Positions 8,584-18,415 of a stretch of 64,000 nt of DNA are shown here, one piece after another. Below the pieces are notes generated by a model, which saw only the letters and a program-made list of their open reading frames with translations, made no database searches and had not been told where the DNA came from. How positions within the stretch are numbered: the stretch's first letter is position 1; the number at the start of each line of letters is the position of its first letter. The stretch lies in contig JACXUO010000003.1 in assembly GCA_014763885.1 (NCBI GenBank), forward strand, positions 83,004 through 147,003. The letters run 5' to 3'. Both the position numbers and the translations under genes were made by a program. Origin of the DNA: Campylobacterales bacterium (lineage in GTDB: Bacteria > Campylobacterota > Campylobacteria > Campylobacterales > Sulfurovaceae).

Positions 8584-11500
8584 ATGTTTAGTGCATTTTT
8601 TATCAGAAAACCGGTTTTCTCTGCGGTAGTCTCCATCATTATCGTACTTGCGGGGATCGCCTCTATGGTCACATTGCCCATTGAGCAGTACCCCAGAGTC
8701 GTACCGCCTCAGATCGTGGTTTCCGCAGCCTATCCCGGTGCAAGTGCCGAAACACTCTCCAAAACGGTAGCCGCACCCCTCGAAGAGCAGATCAACGGCG
8801 CAAAGAACATGATCTATATGAGTTCAAGTGCCGAGGACAGCGGAAGGGTCAGCATCAATGTCTTCTTTGAAGTCGGGACAGATCCGGATGATGCCAAGAT
8901 CGATGTCAACAACAGGGTCCAGGTCGCGCTCTCGCGTCTCCCCGAAGCAGTACAGAGACAGGGGGTCAGGGTCTACGAAAGATCTCCGAGCATGCTTCTG
9001 GTCTCACTCTTTTATTCGCCTGACAAGAGCAGAGATACGACCTATCTTTCAAACTACGCGCTTGTCAATATTACCGATGACCTGAAAAGGGTAAAAGGGG
9101 TCGGTGATGTGGTCATCTTCGGGGCGAAAGACTACTCCATACGTGTATGGATAGACCCTGAAAAACTCGCTCTCTACGGCTTGACGCCCAAAGATGTGAT
9201 CGATGCGGTCAAAGAGCAGAATGCCCAGTATGCGGCAGGACAGTTCGGTGCCGAGCCGCTGGATGAAAAGCAGATGTTCACCTATACCATCCTGGCACAG
9301 GAGCGCATGAGCGATCCAAGAGAGTTTGACGAGATCATACTGCGTTCCCAGAAAGACGGTGCAGCACTAAGACTGAAAGATGTCGCCACGGTAGAACTGG
9401 GAGCACAGAGCTACAGCCTCGTCTCCAAACTCGACAAGGTCCCTGCGATCCCCGTAGCCCTCTTCCTCCAATCGGGTGCCAATGCACTTGAGACGGCAAA
9501 AGAGGCCAAAAGAGTACTCGCAGCAGCGGCTGAAAATTTCCCGGATGGCGTCTCCTACGAGATACCTTACGATGCAACAGACTTTGTCGAGATCTCCATC
9601 AACGAGGTGGTCTATACCTTTATCGAAGCACTTCTCCTGGTTATCGGGGTAATCTTCCTCTTTTTGCAAAACTGGAGGGCAACGCTCATCCCTATCCTGG
9701 CGGTTCCCGTTTCGATCATCGGTGCGTTTGCCGGGATGCACCTCTTTGGCTTCAGTATCAACCTCCTGACGCTTTTTGGTCTGGTACTTGCCATCGGTAT
9801 CGTGGTCGATGACGCCATCATCGTGATCGAAAACGTCGAAAGACACATGAGCGAAGGGCTCAGCCCGAGAGAAGCCACATTTACCGCGATGAAAGAGGTT
9901 TCCAGCGCACTTGTGGCGATCGTACTGGTACTCTCCGCGGTATTTATCCCCGTGGCATTTTTGGGAGGGTTGACCGGTGAGATGTATAAACAGTTCGCCA
10001 TCACGATCGCCATCTCTGTGGCGATCTCGGGCTTTGTTGCCCTTACCTTGACCCCTTCGCTCTGTGCAAGCATCCTGAAACCTGTACACGGCGAACCCAA
10101 AGGTTTCTTCAAGTGGTTCAATAACCTGTTTGAAAAACTGACGGTGGGGTATACCAAAACCGTCAAAGCGACGATCCGTTACAGCGTGATCAGTATCCTC
10201 CTCTTCGCTGCATTGATCTATGCCTCTTTCGATATGCTGAAGATGATGAAAACCGGGCTGGTGCCGCAGGAGGATGAGGGGACGATCTTTGTCCTAAGCT
10301 ATAACCCTCCGGCTGCCTCTCTCAACAGAACAGAGGCATTGACCGATGATATCTATGATGTCATCTCCAAAAACCCGAGCGTCAACCATGTCGTCTCCTT
10401 CACAGGGCTTGACTTTATGACCTTTTCGGAAAAAACCAGTGCAGCCGCAAGCATCGTCAAACTCAAACCGTGGGATGAAAGAGCGCTTCCCAGCCAACAT
10501 GCCGGGGCTTTGGCAGCACAGTTCTCCAAGGAGATCATGGCGATCCCCAACGGATTCTCCATCCCGGTACTCCCTCCTCCGATCAGAGGTATGAGTATGA
10601 CGGGCGGATTTGACATGTATGTCCAGAGCAGAACCGGTGCGGATATCAACGAGATCAATGGCTATGTACAGCAGATCCTCCAGAAGGCAAACCAGCGTAA
10701 AGACCTGGTAGGCGTCAGAACAACGCTCAACGCCAATGTACCGCAGTACAGGGTACTCGTGAAGACAGAAGAGGCGAAGGCAAAAGGCGTAAGCGTAGCG
10801 GATATCTACGAGACACTCAATGCGACATTCGGGAACTACTATATCAATGATTTCAACCTTTACGGGCGTACCTACAAGGTCAATATCGCTTCAAGCGGCG
10901 AGTTCAGAAAGGACCCGCAGGATCTTGACAAGGTCTATGTAAGAAACAGCGAGGGAGCGCTCATCCCTGTAGGTTCCCTGGTAGAGTTCACCAAAGTGAC
11001 GGGCTCGGACCTTGCAGAACGGTTCAACCTCTTCCCATCGGCAAAAGTTTCCGGACAGCCTGCACCGGGATACAGCTCCGGTGATGCGATCAAGGCGATC
11101 GAAGAGGTCGCGGCCGAAGTGCTTCCGGAGGGATATACTCTGGGATGGATCGGGACGGCATACCAGGAGAAGCAGATCGCAAGCAGCAGTACCCTCGCGT
11201 TTGTTTTCGGGATGATACTGCTCTACCTGATACTCGCAGCACAGTACGGGAAGTGGGCAATGCCGGTCTCGGTCATTCTCGCCGTACCGTTCGCGATATT
11301 CGGTGCGATTCTCGCCACGATGCTGAGAGGGCTTGAAAACGACATCTATTTCCAGATCGGGCTTTTGGTGCTTGCCGGACTTGCAGCAAAAAATGCCATT
11401 CTCATCGTCGAGTTTGCGATGCAGAAGAGAGAAGAAGGGATGAATGCTTACGATGCGGCGATCGAGGCTGCCAAGATCAGGCTGAGACCGATCATCATGA

Positions 11501-11694
11501 CCTCTTTGGCCTTTACCCTCGGGGTGATACCGCTTGCGATCAGTAGCGGCGCGGGAGCAGCCAGCAGGCACTCCATCGGTACAGGAGTCATCGGGGGGAT
11601 GCTCGCAGCGACATTTATCGCGATCCTCTTTATCCCGCTCTTTTATATACTGATCTCAAAACTTAGCTTGAAAAAGAAGGAGGCAGACCAATGA
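8584..11694 (+). CDS. RND multidrug efflux transporter, HAE1 (AcrB) family
   Basis: Proton-driven inner-membrane pump expelling hydrophobic compounds. Its 1036 residues give the standard 12-helix, two-repeat layout with large periplasmic loops after TM1 and TM7. The proton-relay residues are intact: the Asp-Asp pair in TM4 (GIVVDDAIIVIENVERHM) and the Lys in TM10 (GLAAKNAILIVEFA). The N-terminus MFSAFFIRKPVFS is typical of the family. Substrate range cannot be read from sequence. Its last four bases overlap the outer-membrane channel gene (ATGA), so the tripartite system is translated as a unit and is presumably controlled by the divergent MarR regulator. Confidence 0.96.
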   Translation: MFSAFFIRKPVFSAVVSIIIVLAGIASMVTLPIEQYPRVVPPQIVVSAAYPGASAETLSKTVAAPLEEQINGAKNMIYMSSSAEDSGRVSINVFFEVGTDPDDAKIDVNNRVQVALSRLPEAVQRQGVRVYERSPSMLLVSLFYSPDKSRDTTYLSNYALVNITDDLKRVKGVGDVVIFGAKDYSIRVWIDPEKLALYGLTPKDVIDAVKEQNAQYAAGQFGAEPLDEKQMFTYTILAQERMSDPREFDEIILRSQKDGAALRLKDVATVELGAQSYSLVSKLDKVPAIPVALFLQSGANALETAKEAKRVLAAAAENFPDGVSYEIPYDATDFVEISINEVVYTFIEALLLVIGVIFLFLQNWRATLIPILAVPVSIIGAFAGMHLFGFSINLLTLFGLVLAIGIVVDDAIIVIENVERHMSEGLSPREATFTAMKEVSSALVAIVLVLSAVFIPVAFLGGLTGEMYKQFAITIAISVAISGFVALTLTPSLCASILKPVHGEPKGFFKWFNNLFEKLTVGYTKTVKATIRYSVISILLFAALIYASFDMLKMMKTGLVPQEDEGTIFVLSYNPPAASLNRTEALTDDIYDVISKNPSVNHVVSFTGLDFMTFSEKTSAAASIVKLKPWDERALPSQHAGALAAQFSKEIMAIPNGFSIPVLPPPIRGMSMTGGFDMYVQSRTGADINEINGYVQQILQKANQRKDLVGVRTTLNANVPQYRVLVKTEEAKAKGVSVADIYETLNATFGNYYINDFNLYGRTYKVNIASSGEFRKDPQDLDKVYVRNSEGALIPVGSLVEFTKVTGSDLAERFNLFPSAKVSGQPAPGYSSGDAIKAIEEVAAEVLPEGYTLGWIGTAYQEKQIASSSTLAFVFGMILLYLILAAQYGKWAMPVSVILAVPFAIFGAILATMLRGLENDIYFQIGLLVLAGLAAKNAILIVEFAMQKREEGMNAYDAAIEAAKIRLRPIIMTSLAFTLGVIPLAISSGAGAASRHSIGTGVIGGMLAATFIAILFIPLFYILISKLSLKKKEADQ

Positions 11695-13109
11695 GACATA
11701 TCGCTTTAGCCTTGAGCCTCTTGCTGGTAAGCGGCTGTTCGCTTTCCCAGAAGCCCGGCATTCCGGATACCGCTCTTCCAGAACATAGTGGTATCCAGGA
11801 GAACGAAAAGCTCCTGCTGAACGACAAGTGGTGGGAAAATTTCCATGACAAGGAGCTGGATCTTTTCGTAAAGGAGGCTTTGGGCAACAACAGTGACCTC
11901 AAGATCGCAGCCCTGAGAACACTGCGTTTCAGAGAGTTTCTGAACATCAAAAAGAGCGAACAGCTTCCGACAATCGATGCCTACGGCTCTGCTTCAAAGA
12001 CACAAAGCTATATGGTCTCCTTTGACCGGGGGTTCAGGTATGAACAGTTTGATGTAGGTGCTATGGCTTCGTATGAGCTGGACCTATGGGGCAGACTCAA
12101 AAATACAAAAATGGCCGCGTTTGAAGAGATGATGAGAGAGTCCTATCTCAAAGAGAGCATCAAGCAGAGGATCATAGCCGACAGCATCATCTCCTATTTC
12201 GGGCTCAAAACCAACAGCAGTATCTATCAGATAAGCAGGGAACAGTATCTCAATGAGAAAGCATTCTATACCTATATGAAGGATCAATACAAAGCCGGTA
12301 TGATACGGGAAAGCGACCTCTTGCAGGAGGAGTCTCTCGTAGAGATGTTCTATGACCAGATGATCAAGCAGGAAGACCTTTTGAGCTCCTACAAAACCGC
12401 TGTCGGTATCCTTCTTGGCAAGGAGCCAAAAGAGATCTATGAAAGCAGGTACGATATCAAATCTGCCCGCTACAGTACAAACGCTCTGCCGGTACCGTCA
12501 AACCTGCCATCGGATATACTCCAGAGAAGAGCGGATATCCAGGCGGCAGAAGCCAAAGTCAGAGCCAGCGCCTTCCAGGTCTCTGTCGCAAAGAGCGCCT
12601 TTTTCCCTGCCATTTCGCTGAGCGGAACCGCAGGGTATGTCAGCGGTGACCTGAACCGTCTCTTCACTCCCAACAACGGCACCTACTCAGCCGGGGGCAA
12701 TCTCCTCGCGCCGATCCTGGATTTCGGGAAGATACAGGCCGACATCGAAGTGACAAAGATCGATCAGCAGATCGCACTGCTGGAGTACCAGGATACGGTC
12801 AGAAAAGCTTTCGGCGAAGTCAGGGATGCCCTCCATACCTACGCAGCAAATAAGAAGAGACTGCATTCCCAGGAGAAGAGACACCGTGCGATCCTGAAGA
12901 AAAAGCAGAGCATTGAACAACAGTACAGGCAGGGGTTTGCCAACCACCTGGAGTTCCTTGAAGTCAGAAAAGAGGAGTTTGAAGTGGCACTCTCAAAAGA
13001 GAGCATCAAATTCGAAACCTTGAAATCCGCCGTTGAGCTCTACGTAAAGCTGGGCGGAGGATTTATGGCGGAGACAAAGAAGAAAAATAGCGCTGATTCC
13101 GGAGAGTGA
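11691..13109 (+). CDS. Outer-membrane efflux channel lipoprotein (TolC/OprM, NodT family)
   Basis: Outer-membrane exit duct of the tripartite pump. Lipoprotein signal with lipobox VSGC at the N-terminus, then WWENFHD and two OEP repeats rich in long helices. LPSDILQRRADIQAAEAKVR and SLSGTAGYVSG are typical of NodT-family OprM-like channels. At 472 residues it is full length. It overlaps the pump gene by four bases. No terminator is obvious before the convergent M42 peptidase gene, whose stop lies 22 bases downstream. Confidence 0.94.
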   Translation: MRHIALALSLLLVSGCSLSQKPGIPDTALPEHSGIQENEKLLLNDKWWENFHDKELDLFVKEALGNNSDLKIAALRTLRFREFLNIKKSEQLPTIDAYGSASKTQSYMVSFDRGFRYEQFDVGAMASYELDLWGRLKNTKMAAFEEMMRESYLKESIKQRIIADSIISYFGLKTNSSIYQISREQYLNEKAFYTYMKDQYKAGMIRESDLLQEESLVEMFYDQMIKQEDLLSSYKTAVGILLGKEPKEIYESRYDIKSARYSTNALPVPSNLPSDILQRRADIQAAEAKVRASAFQVSVAKSAFFPAISLSGTAGYVSGDLNRLFTPNNGTYSAGGNLLAPILDFGKIQADIEVTKIDQQIALLEYQDTVRKAFGEVRDALHTYAANKKRLHSQEKRHRAILKKKQSIEQQYRQGFANHLEFLEVRKEEFEVALSKESIKFETLKSAVELYVKLGGGFMAETKKKNSADSGE

Positions 13110-13131
13110 CACCATACGGTATCCCCTCCGG

Positions 13132-14172
13132 TCAGGCCTCATCGATATAGAGTTTCTTCAAAACAAGAATCATACTGTCGATCGATTTTTTGGTCGTAGA
13201 CTCCTCTACGGTGTGGTAACCGATCGTCGGGAACTGCAGTGTTGCTCCCTGTATCTCTCCTTTTGAGGCATTGATAAGCCTCCCGAGTTCCGTTACCCCC
13301 AGAGAAACTTTTTTGTTCTCTCTTGGCATAATGTTTCTGAGGTACGCATCCTTGAAATGGTAGTTTACCCCGTTTTCAATCGCAATCTTTTTGATCCTGT
13401 TTTTCAACGGTGACCTGAAAACGGCATTTTCATCCCTGTTTCGCAATACGATATCCAGTACACTGATATCCTCGTAGCTCGTGTAGGGACTGGTATCCAG
13501 CACCAGAAGCTCTTTGCTCTCCAGGTCAAACCGCCTGAAATACTCCAGCAAAAACCTCCAGCTCCTTCCGGCCTCTTCAGAGGCTGTGAAAAAAGCGGTC
13601 CCCTGATAGCCCAGATGGTAAAGATAGAGGATCAGCGCAACAGAGATGACATTGTCCAGCTGTGCTGAGACCAGCCCTTCAGACGCAATCTCCAGCTTGT
13701 CCAGAAAAGCGATCGGTGTGCCGGGAAAAAGATGGTCCAGCCCGTCTATCTTGAAAATGATGTTGTGCCTTCGTGCGCACAGATAGGCATCGGTGATCAA
13801 CCCTAATCCAAGGTATCCACCCGACCAGGGATTATAGGCCTGGACCTTCTGATCCTTGAAGCGCATCTCGAAGTTCTTCAGCAACTGCTCAGAGTTGGAG
13901 TTCCCCTGAAGGTCTGCCTGGTTTTTAGCGATAAACGCCGCATACTGAAACTCATTGTGCCCGGTACAGATCAATCCGTGCCGGTCAGCATGTGCAGAGA
14001 TATAGCCGCTTTGGGGCCGATACCCTTTTGCCACCAGCACACCGTCATAATACTCCACGTTCACATTGAGCTCTTCAAGCTCCCGCTTCAGGAACATAAA
14101 AAAAGGATGCTCGGCACCCACGACACAGGGAATCCTGATCAACTGTTTTAAAATATCATAAAAGAGCTCCAT
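13132..14172 (-). CDS. M42-family metallo-aminopeptidase (glutamyl-aminopeptidase type)
   Basis: Predicted dinuclear zinc or cobalt aminopeptidase of the M42 family, whose characterised members often prefer acidic or broad N-terminal residues. The metal and catalytic residues appear in order: His/Asp in SAHADRHG, Asp in AQLDNV, the Glu-Glu pair in TASEEAG, Asp in VLDTSP and the final His in TIGYHTVEES. At 346 residues the length is normal. It is the last gene of a tight run: its start directly follows the stop of the AstE-like gene. That context suggests it acts on a peptide or glutamate-tailed product of the RimK-like ligase upstream; this is inference. Confidence 0.85.
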   Translation of the reverse strand: MELFYDILKQLIRIPCVVGAEHPFFMFLKRELEELNVNVEYYDGVLVAKGYRPQSGYISAHADRHGLICTGHNEFQYAAFIAKNQADLQGNSNSEQLLKNFEMRFKDQKVQAYNPWSGGYLGLGLITDAYLCARRHNIIFKIDGLDHLFPGTPIAFLDKLEIASEGLVSAQLDNVISVALILYLYHLGYQGTAFFTASEEAGRSWRFLLEYFRRFDLESKELLVLDTSPYTSYEDISVLDIVLRNRDENAVFRSPLKNRIKKIAIENGVNYHFKDAYLRNIMPRENKKVSLGVTELGRLINASKGEIQGATLQFPTIGYHTVEESTTKKSIDSMILVLKKLYIDEA

Positions 14173-15222
14173 CTACTCTATGATCTCCTCGTTGTTAAGT
14201 TCTAAAAAATCACTCTCTTCTATCGCATTTTCGATAAAATGCCCGATCTTGTTCTCTGCTACCTCAAGGTCACTGAACCTGGCGATGTGGAATATCGCAT
14301 CCCCCTCCTGCACCAGTGGGATCTCCGATTTCCCTATGATAATCCCGTCAAACGGGGAGACCACCTCGTAATGGCTGTCATCGAGAAGATCATCAATATA
14401 GGCGATCACTTCATCGCTTTTCACTGTGTCACCGAGTGCCTTCACCGTACGTATGATACCGCTGTGCGTCGCCCTGATCCACTTGCTTGACCGCGTTACG
14501 ACCGGGGTTTTTTGCCTGCCTTTTTTGATCTGTTTTGGCAGCATTCCGTTTTCTCTCAGTACATTGACAATGCCCTTTACGCCGATACGTATGCTCTTCT
14601 CGTCAAAACGCAGTGCCTCGCCGGCTTCATAGAGCAGAATGGGGATATGATTCTCCTGTGCGACAGCCCGCAGCGAACCATCCCTTGTTTCAGAGTGCAG
14701 GATCACCGGTGCCTCAAACGCCTTCGCAAGCGCAAAGGTAAAGGCATTGTCGATATTTGTCCTCACCTGGGGAAAATTTGACTTGTGGATCGAAGCGGTA
14801 TGCAGATCGATACCGAGATCACATTTACTAACGATCTCCTGGAAAAAAGTATAGGCGATACGTCCTGCAAGCGACCCCTTTGTGCTTCCGGGAAAACTCC
14901 GGTTCAGGTCTCTTCTGTCCGGAAGGTAGCGTGAGAGTGTCATCGTACCGTAGATATTGACTATGGGAACCAGTATGATCGTCCCCCGCACTCTTTTGAG
15001 GATCTTCAGCTTTCGAAAACGCCGGATAATCTCGATGCCGTTCAGTTCATCCCCGTGTATTGCGGCACTGATGAAAACGACCGGGCCGTTTTTTTTTCCG
15101 CTGATCACACGGATGGGAAGTTGCGTGGGAGTACTGTAGAGTTTGGGAAGGTCCAGTATCAGCTTCGTCTCCTTACCCCTGGGGATGGGAGTACCCGCGA
15201 TAGTCAAGACTGTTTTTGGCAT
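14173..15222 (-). CDS. Succinylglutamate desuccinylase/aspartoacylase (AstE/ASPA) family zinc hydrolase
   Basis: Zinc carboxypeptidase-fold deacylase that hydrolyses an N-acyl amino acid or peptide amide. Zinc ligands and substrate residues are visible: HGDE (about residue 56), DLNRSFPG (about 103), DLHT (about 139) and the catalytic Glu in LYEAGEA. A C-terminal lipoyl/biotinyl-like beta segment (SGIIRTVKALGDTVKSDEVI, VSPFDGIIIG) is common in this subfamily. No arginine-succinyltransferase pathway gene is nearby, so catabolic AstE is unlikely. Its start abuts the rimK stop and its stop abuts the M42 start, without spacing on either side, so all three are almost certainly co-translated. The substrate is unknown. 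Confidence 0.85.
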   Translation of the reverse strand: MPKTVLTIAGTPIPRGKETKLILDLPKLYSTPTQLPIRVISGKKNGPVVFISAAIHGDELNGIEIIRRFRKLKILKRVRGTIILVPIVNIYGTMTLSRYLPDRRDLNRSFPGSTKGSLAGRIAYTFFQEIVSKCDLGIDLHTASIHKSNFPQVRTNIDNAFTFALAKAFEAPVILHSETRDGSLRAVAQENHIPILLYEAGEALRFDEKSIRIGVKGIVNVLRENGMLPKQIKKGRQKTPVVTRSSKWIRATHSGIIRTVKALGDTVKSDEVIAYIDDLLDDSHYEVVSPFDGIIIGKSEIPLVQEGDAIFHIARFSDLEVAENKIGHFIENAIEESDFLELNNEEIIE

Positions 15223-16155
15223 CTATGCTCCGATGGTATCTGTTTTTCTGCGTTTACGCTTCCCTGTCTTGTCACCCTGCGGCGTCACACTTTTTTCGAT
15301 ATAGTCCATGATCTTGCCTGCGATATCTACACCTGTTGATTTTTCAATCCCCTCAAGGCCAGGAGAAGAGTTTACCTCCATTACCAGCGGACCTCGGTTG
15401 GAAGGGATCATATCTACACCGCAGACACCCAACCCCATTGCTTTTGCCGCAGCGATAGCGGTGGCTCTCTCTTTTCTTGTCAGCTTGTGGGCTGTCGCAC
15501 TGCCGCCCTGATGAAGGTTGGACCTGAAATCTCCCTCGACCCCCTGCCTTTTCATCGCACCGACGACTTTGCCATCCACCACAAGTGCCCTGATGTCTGC
15601 ACCACCTGCCTCTTCGATATACTCCTGCACCAGAAGGTTCACATCCATCCCGTAAAATGCATCAAGTACCGATTTTGCGGCCTTTTCGCTGTCTACCAGT
15701 ACCACACCGACCCCCTGTGTTCCTTCAAGGATCTTAAGCACCAGGGGAGCACCGCCGCTGAGTGCGATGACATCTTTTGCATTCGACTTGTTGGAAGCAA
15801 AGATGGTTTTTGGCATATCCACCCCTTTTCTGGAGAGCACCTGCAGGCTTCTCAGCTTGTCGCGGCTTCTTGCGATGGCAAGGTTACCCGATGTACTGAA
15901 GACTCCCATGATCTCAAAATGCCTGACCATCGCAGTCCCATAAAATGTTCTGCTGGCACCGATACGGGGAATGATCGCATCCGGAAGCGGAAGCTCTTCT
16001 CCCATATAGCTGATCTTCAGTTCACCCTTCATGATCTCGATAGCACATTTCAGATAGTCGATCACCCGGACTTCCCAGCCTCTCTCCTCGGCTGCTTCAA
16101 CCAACCTTCTTGTGGAGTAGAGTTTTTTGTTTCGGGAAAGTATATATACTCTCAT
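15223..16155 (-). CDS. rimK: RimK-like ATP-grasp alpha-L-glutamate ligase
   Basis: ATP-grasp ligase of the RimK family; E. coli RimK adds glutamates to the C-terminus of ribosomal protein S6. The 310 residues show the pre-ATP-grasp domain ([16 protein letters not shown]), the ATP-binding core ([18 protein letters not shown]), the basic loop ([13 protein letters not shown]) and the metal-binding strand ([16 protein letters not shown]). A Lys/Arg-rich C-terminal tail (residues about 295-310) is an addition beyond the fold. It lies between the RimB-like gene upstream and the AstE-like and M42 genes downstream. S6 as substrate is plausible but unproven; other RimK homologues ligate amino acids to small molecules. 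Confidence 0.92.
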   Translation of the reverse strand: MRVYILSRNKKLYSTRRLVEAAEERGWEVRVIDYLKCAIEIMKGELKISYMGEELPLPDAIIPRIGASRTFYGTAMVRHFEIMGVFSTSGNLAIARSRDKLRSLQVLSRKGVDMPKTIFASNKSNAKDVIALSGGAPLVLKILEGTQGVGVVLVDSEKAAKSVLDAFYGMDVNLLVQEYIEEAGGADIRALVVDGKVVGAMKRQGVEGDFRSNLHQGGSATAHKLTRKERATAIAAAKAMGLGVCGVDMIPSNRGPLVMEVNSSPGLEGIEKSTGVDIAGKIMDYIEKSVTPQGDKTGKRKRRKTDTIGA

Positions 16156-16247
16156 TCTTCTTCCTAAAATAAATTTTTAAACGCAAGATCGTTCTTTTGT
16201 TTTTGACCGCAATTTTATAGTAAAAACATGACTTTTGCGGCAGCCTT

Positions 16248-16670
16248 TTACAATTTTTTTGACAAATATTCCTCGGAGACATCTACAAGAAATCTACCCG
16301 AAAGAAACTTCCTCCCGATCAGCATCGGGTACTTCATATCCGCACGGCTGGTGAGGGAGACGACACTCCGGTATTTTTGGCCGAAAAACTCGACTTCCAC
16401 CTGAATCGACGGCCTCAGCTGCAACTCCCCATTGGAACTTCTGACTTTTTTAAGCTTATAGAGCGGCAGCTGCATCCGTTTCCCGTGATAGGCCGGATGT
16501 ACTTCATCCAGCAGCGTAAAATGCACCATATTGTTCTCATCAATCTCTATATCATCACAGTGCAGCGCATTGGAGTCTGCACCTGTATCTACCTTTGCAT
16601 CCAGGTCAAAAAGTTCCAGATCGATGATGGATATCAGCTCTTTGCTTCCGATTATCTGTTTATTCTTCAT
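16248..16670 (-). CDS. rimB: RimB-like retropepsin-fold protease (ATP-dependent zinc protease family)
   Basis: Small aspartic-protease-fold protein of the family annotated as ATP-dependent zinc protease; in Pseudomonas RimB trims the glutamate tail that RimK adds to S6. The retropepsin active-site motif is clear (AKVDTGADSNALH), as is the second hairpin signature YPMLIGRKFL. At 140 residues it is full length for the family. It lies 92 bases upstream of rimK on the same strand, so the writer and trimmer are probably expressed together. No separate rimA-type gene is seen. Confidence 0.88.
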   Translation of the reverse strand: MKNKQIIGSKELISIIDLELFDLDAKVDTGADSNALHCDDIEIDENNMVHFTLLDEVHPAYHGKRMQLPLYKLKKVRSSNGELQLRPSIQVEVEFFGQKYRSVVSLTSRADMKYPMLIGRKFLSGRFLVDVSEEYLSKKL

Positions 16671-16835
16671 ATATCTCCTTCTTGAACTCTTTTTAAATCA
16701 TAACACAATTTTGGATCAATTCGCTCACAACTGTCTTCTATTATGGATCGATACCTGCATGATATCGCCTCAGTGTTATCTTTATAACAGCTATTTATGA
16801 TACACTTTTTTTCAATTTGTTCGGATGAGGATGCA

Positions 16836-17234
16836 ATGAAAATCAGAGTCTACTACGAGGATACCGATGCGGGAGGGATCGTCTACCATACCAACTACAT
16901 CAAGTACTGTGAACGGGCGAGAAGTGAACATTTTTTCAGCCGTAACATGATGCCGGGAGAGGGAGACAGGTACGGCTTTGTCGTACGTAAAATCCATGCG
17001 GATTTTCTGGGAAGTGCCGTACTTGGTGATATGCTGGAGGTAAAAACCTCTATCATCGATGCAACAAAAAGCAGTATCACCCTGCTCCAGGAAATCAGCA
17101 GAGCAGATCAAAAACTCTTCAGCATGGAAGTGCTGCTAGTCTATATCGAAGTGGGGAAACCACGCCGTATCCCGGAACATTTGTTAAACATTTTACAGGA
17201 GCTGAATGATCATGCTCCCGGATATCCATCCTGA
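16836..17234 (+). CDS. ybgC: Acyl-CoA thioesterase, YbgC/FadM hotdog family
   Basis: Hotdog-fold thioesterase hydrolysing acyl-CoA thioesters; in many bacteria it is linked to the Tol-Pal envelope system, though no tol genes are visible here. The N-terminal motif YYEDTDAGGIVYHTNYIKY contains the catalytic Asp. The start is placed at 16836 (MKIRVYYED) because GAGG precedes it and family members begin at this point; an upstream in-frame ATG at 16797 adds 13 unrelated residues. At 132 residues it is typical. It converges with the porin gene with only four bases between stops. Confidence 0.9.
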   Translation: MKIRVYYEDTDAGGIVYHTNYIKYCERARSEHFFSRNMMPGEGDRYGFVVRKIHADFLGSAVLGDMLEVKTSIIDATKSSITLLQEISRADQKLFSMEVLLVYIEVGKPRRIPEHLLNILQELNDHAPGYPS

Positions 17235-17238
17235 GCCC

Positions 17239-18246
17239 TTAGAGGTTAAAAGCTATCTGCAGTACAGCAGAGTCATGCTCCACCCCGTCATACCCCTCAA
17301 TGATCGCATACTCAAGCGCAAGTGTCGTATATTTAAATATCTCTTTTGAGAGTGTGAAACTGGTCACATTTTCGGGCAGCCCCGCAAATTCAGCTTCCCG
17401 GGTTTTGATATAAGAGAGTGCCGCGGTGGTAAAGGGAAAAGTATAGGCTGCTTCAAGGTTCAGGATCGTTGCCTGCGTATTGACACCGAGTATCTCATCT
17501 GTTGCAGCGATGTACTCTGCGATCAACCCCAGCTGCCCTGCCTCTGCAGTGAGTGCTATCCCGTAGCCAGAAGTTTTGTCAACAGGATATTCCACGCCGC
17601 TCAATGCATCACCGAATCCGCCTGCCTTTGTGATATCACTCATATAACTTAACTGTGAAGAGAGCGTTACATCATTCAGGGATCTCTCATAGGCAAGGCT
17701 GGCGCCGAAGTAATCGGGTTCGTCTTTCCCCTGATCATTTTCATCCATAAATACATAGGCATTGAGATTGACCCCGTTTTGATCATATCCGATCAGCACG
17801 GCATTTTTGATCGTCTCTGCAAAATCGATCGTATACGGCTCTCTTGCGGTAAAATAGTCAAACTTGCCAAACGGCAGGAGCATTTTACCTATCTGGAAAT
17901 AGAGCGGTGTCTCTTCACTGTTCCCTATACGGATATAAGCCTCCTCAAGCAGATTGATTTCCCCCTCCTTGCCTATATCCTCAAAGATATAAAGAAAGTT
18001 TCCGCTTATCCACTCATTGACATTGGCGGTTAAACCGAGCTCGATACGTCTTATACCGACATCTGTCTGCGAGGGCTCTCCCTCTGTTTTGTCATAGGTA
18101 AGACGCGACTGCATCAACAGTGAGGTCTCGAAACGTTCACTTTTACTCTTTTCTTTCGATGCAAGGATGTCAAGTGTTTGCGGCTCCGCTGCCATTAAAA
18201 TGCTCTGAGCTGCCAAAAACGCTGAGATACCCATTCTGAATTTCAT
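17239..18246 (-). CDS. LbtU-like outer-membrane porin (candidate siderophore porin)
   Basis: Predicted outer-membrane beta barrel resembling the LbtU siderophore porin family first described in Legionella. A signal peptide (FLAAQSILMAA) is followed by a short charged linker and then alternating amphipathic strands up to a C-terminal aromatic/hydrophobic strand (AVLQIAFNL). The segment LYFQIGKMLLPFGKFDYFTAREPYTIDFAET is typical of this porin group (read as two motifs, IGKMLLPFGKF and DFAET). A Fur-box-like site lies upstream and a Fur-family regulator is divergent, supporting iron-linked control. TonB-independent siderophore uptake is only inferred from the family name. Confidence 0.78.
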   Translation of the reverse strand: MKFRMGISAFLAAQSILMAAEPQTLDILASKEKSKSERFETSLLMQSRLTYDKTEGEPSQTDVGIRRIELGLTANVNEWISGNFLYIFEDIGKEGEINLLEEAYIRIGNSEETPLYFQIGKMLLPFGKFDYFTAREPYTIDFAETIKNAVLIGYDQNGVNLNAYVFMDENDQGKDEPDYFGASLAYERSLNDVTLSSQLSYMSDITKAGGFGDALSGVEYPVDKTSGYGIALTAEAGQLGLIAEYIAATDEILGVNTQATILNLEAAYTFPFTTAALSYIKTREAEFAGLPENVTSFTLSKEIFKYTTLALEYAIIEGYDGVEHDSAVLQIAFNL

Positions 18247-18308
18247 ATTTTTCCTTCCGGGGAGATAATTTCAAATGCATATTATATCCATAACTTCTTT
18301 AAATAAAT

Positions 18309-18327
18309 GATAATCAATGTCATTTTA
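18309..18327. promoter_or_regulatory. Fur-box-like site between porin and Fur-family gene
   Basis: GATAATCAATGTCATTTTA matches the E. coli 19-base Fur consensus (GATAATGATAATCATTATC) at about 13 positions by eye. It sits in the divergent region about 60 bases upstream of the porin start and 90 upstream of the Fur-family gene, so it could control either or both. Confidence 0.55.
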
Positions 18328-18415
18328 AATAGTGTTTAAGAAAAATCATGAAATACTTTGTCAGCATTCTTAATAATAATATTAGATATCAATATACTAT
18401 AGAGGAGATTCGGGT

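Noticed and set aside
8584..11694. RND pump as a novel transporter
   Set aside because: All key residues and the operon order match ordinary HAE1 efflux systems; only the operator arrangement is notable.
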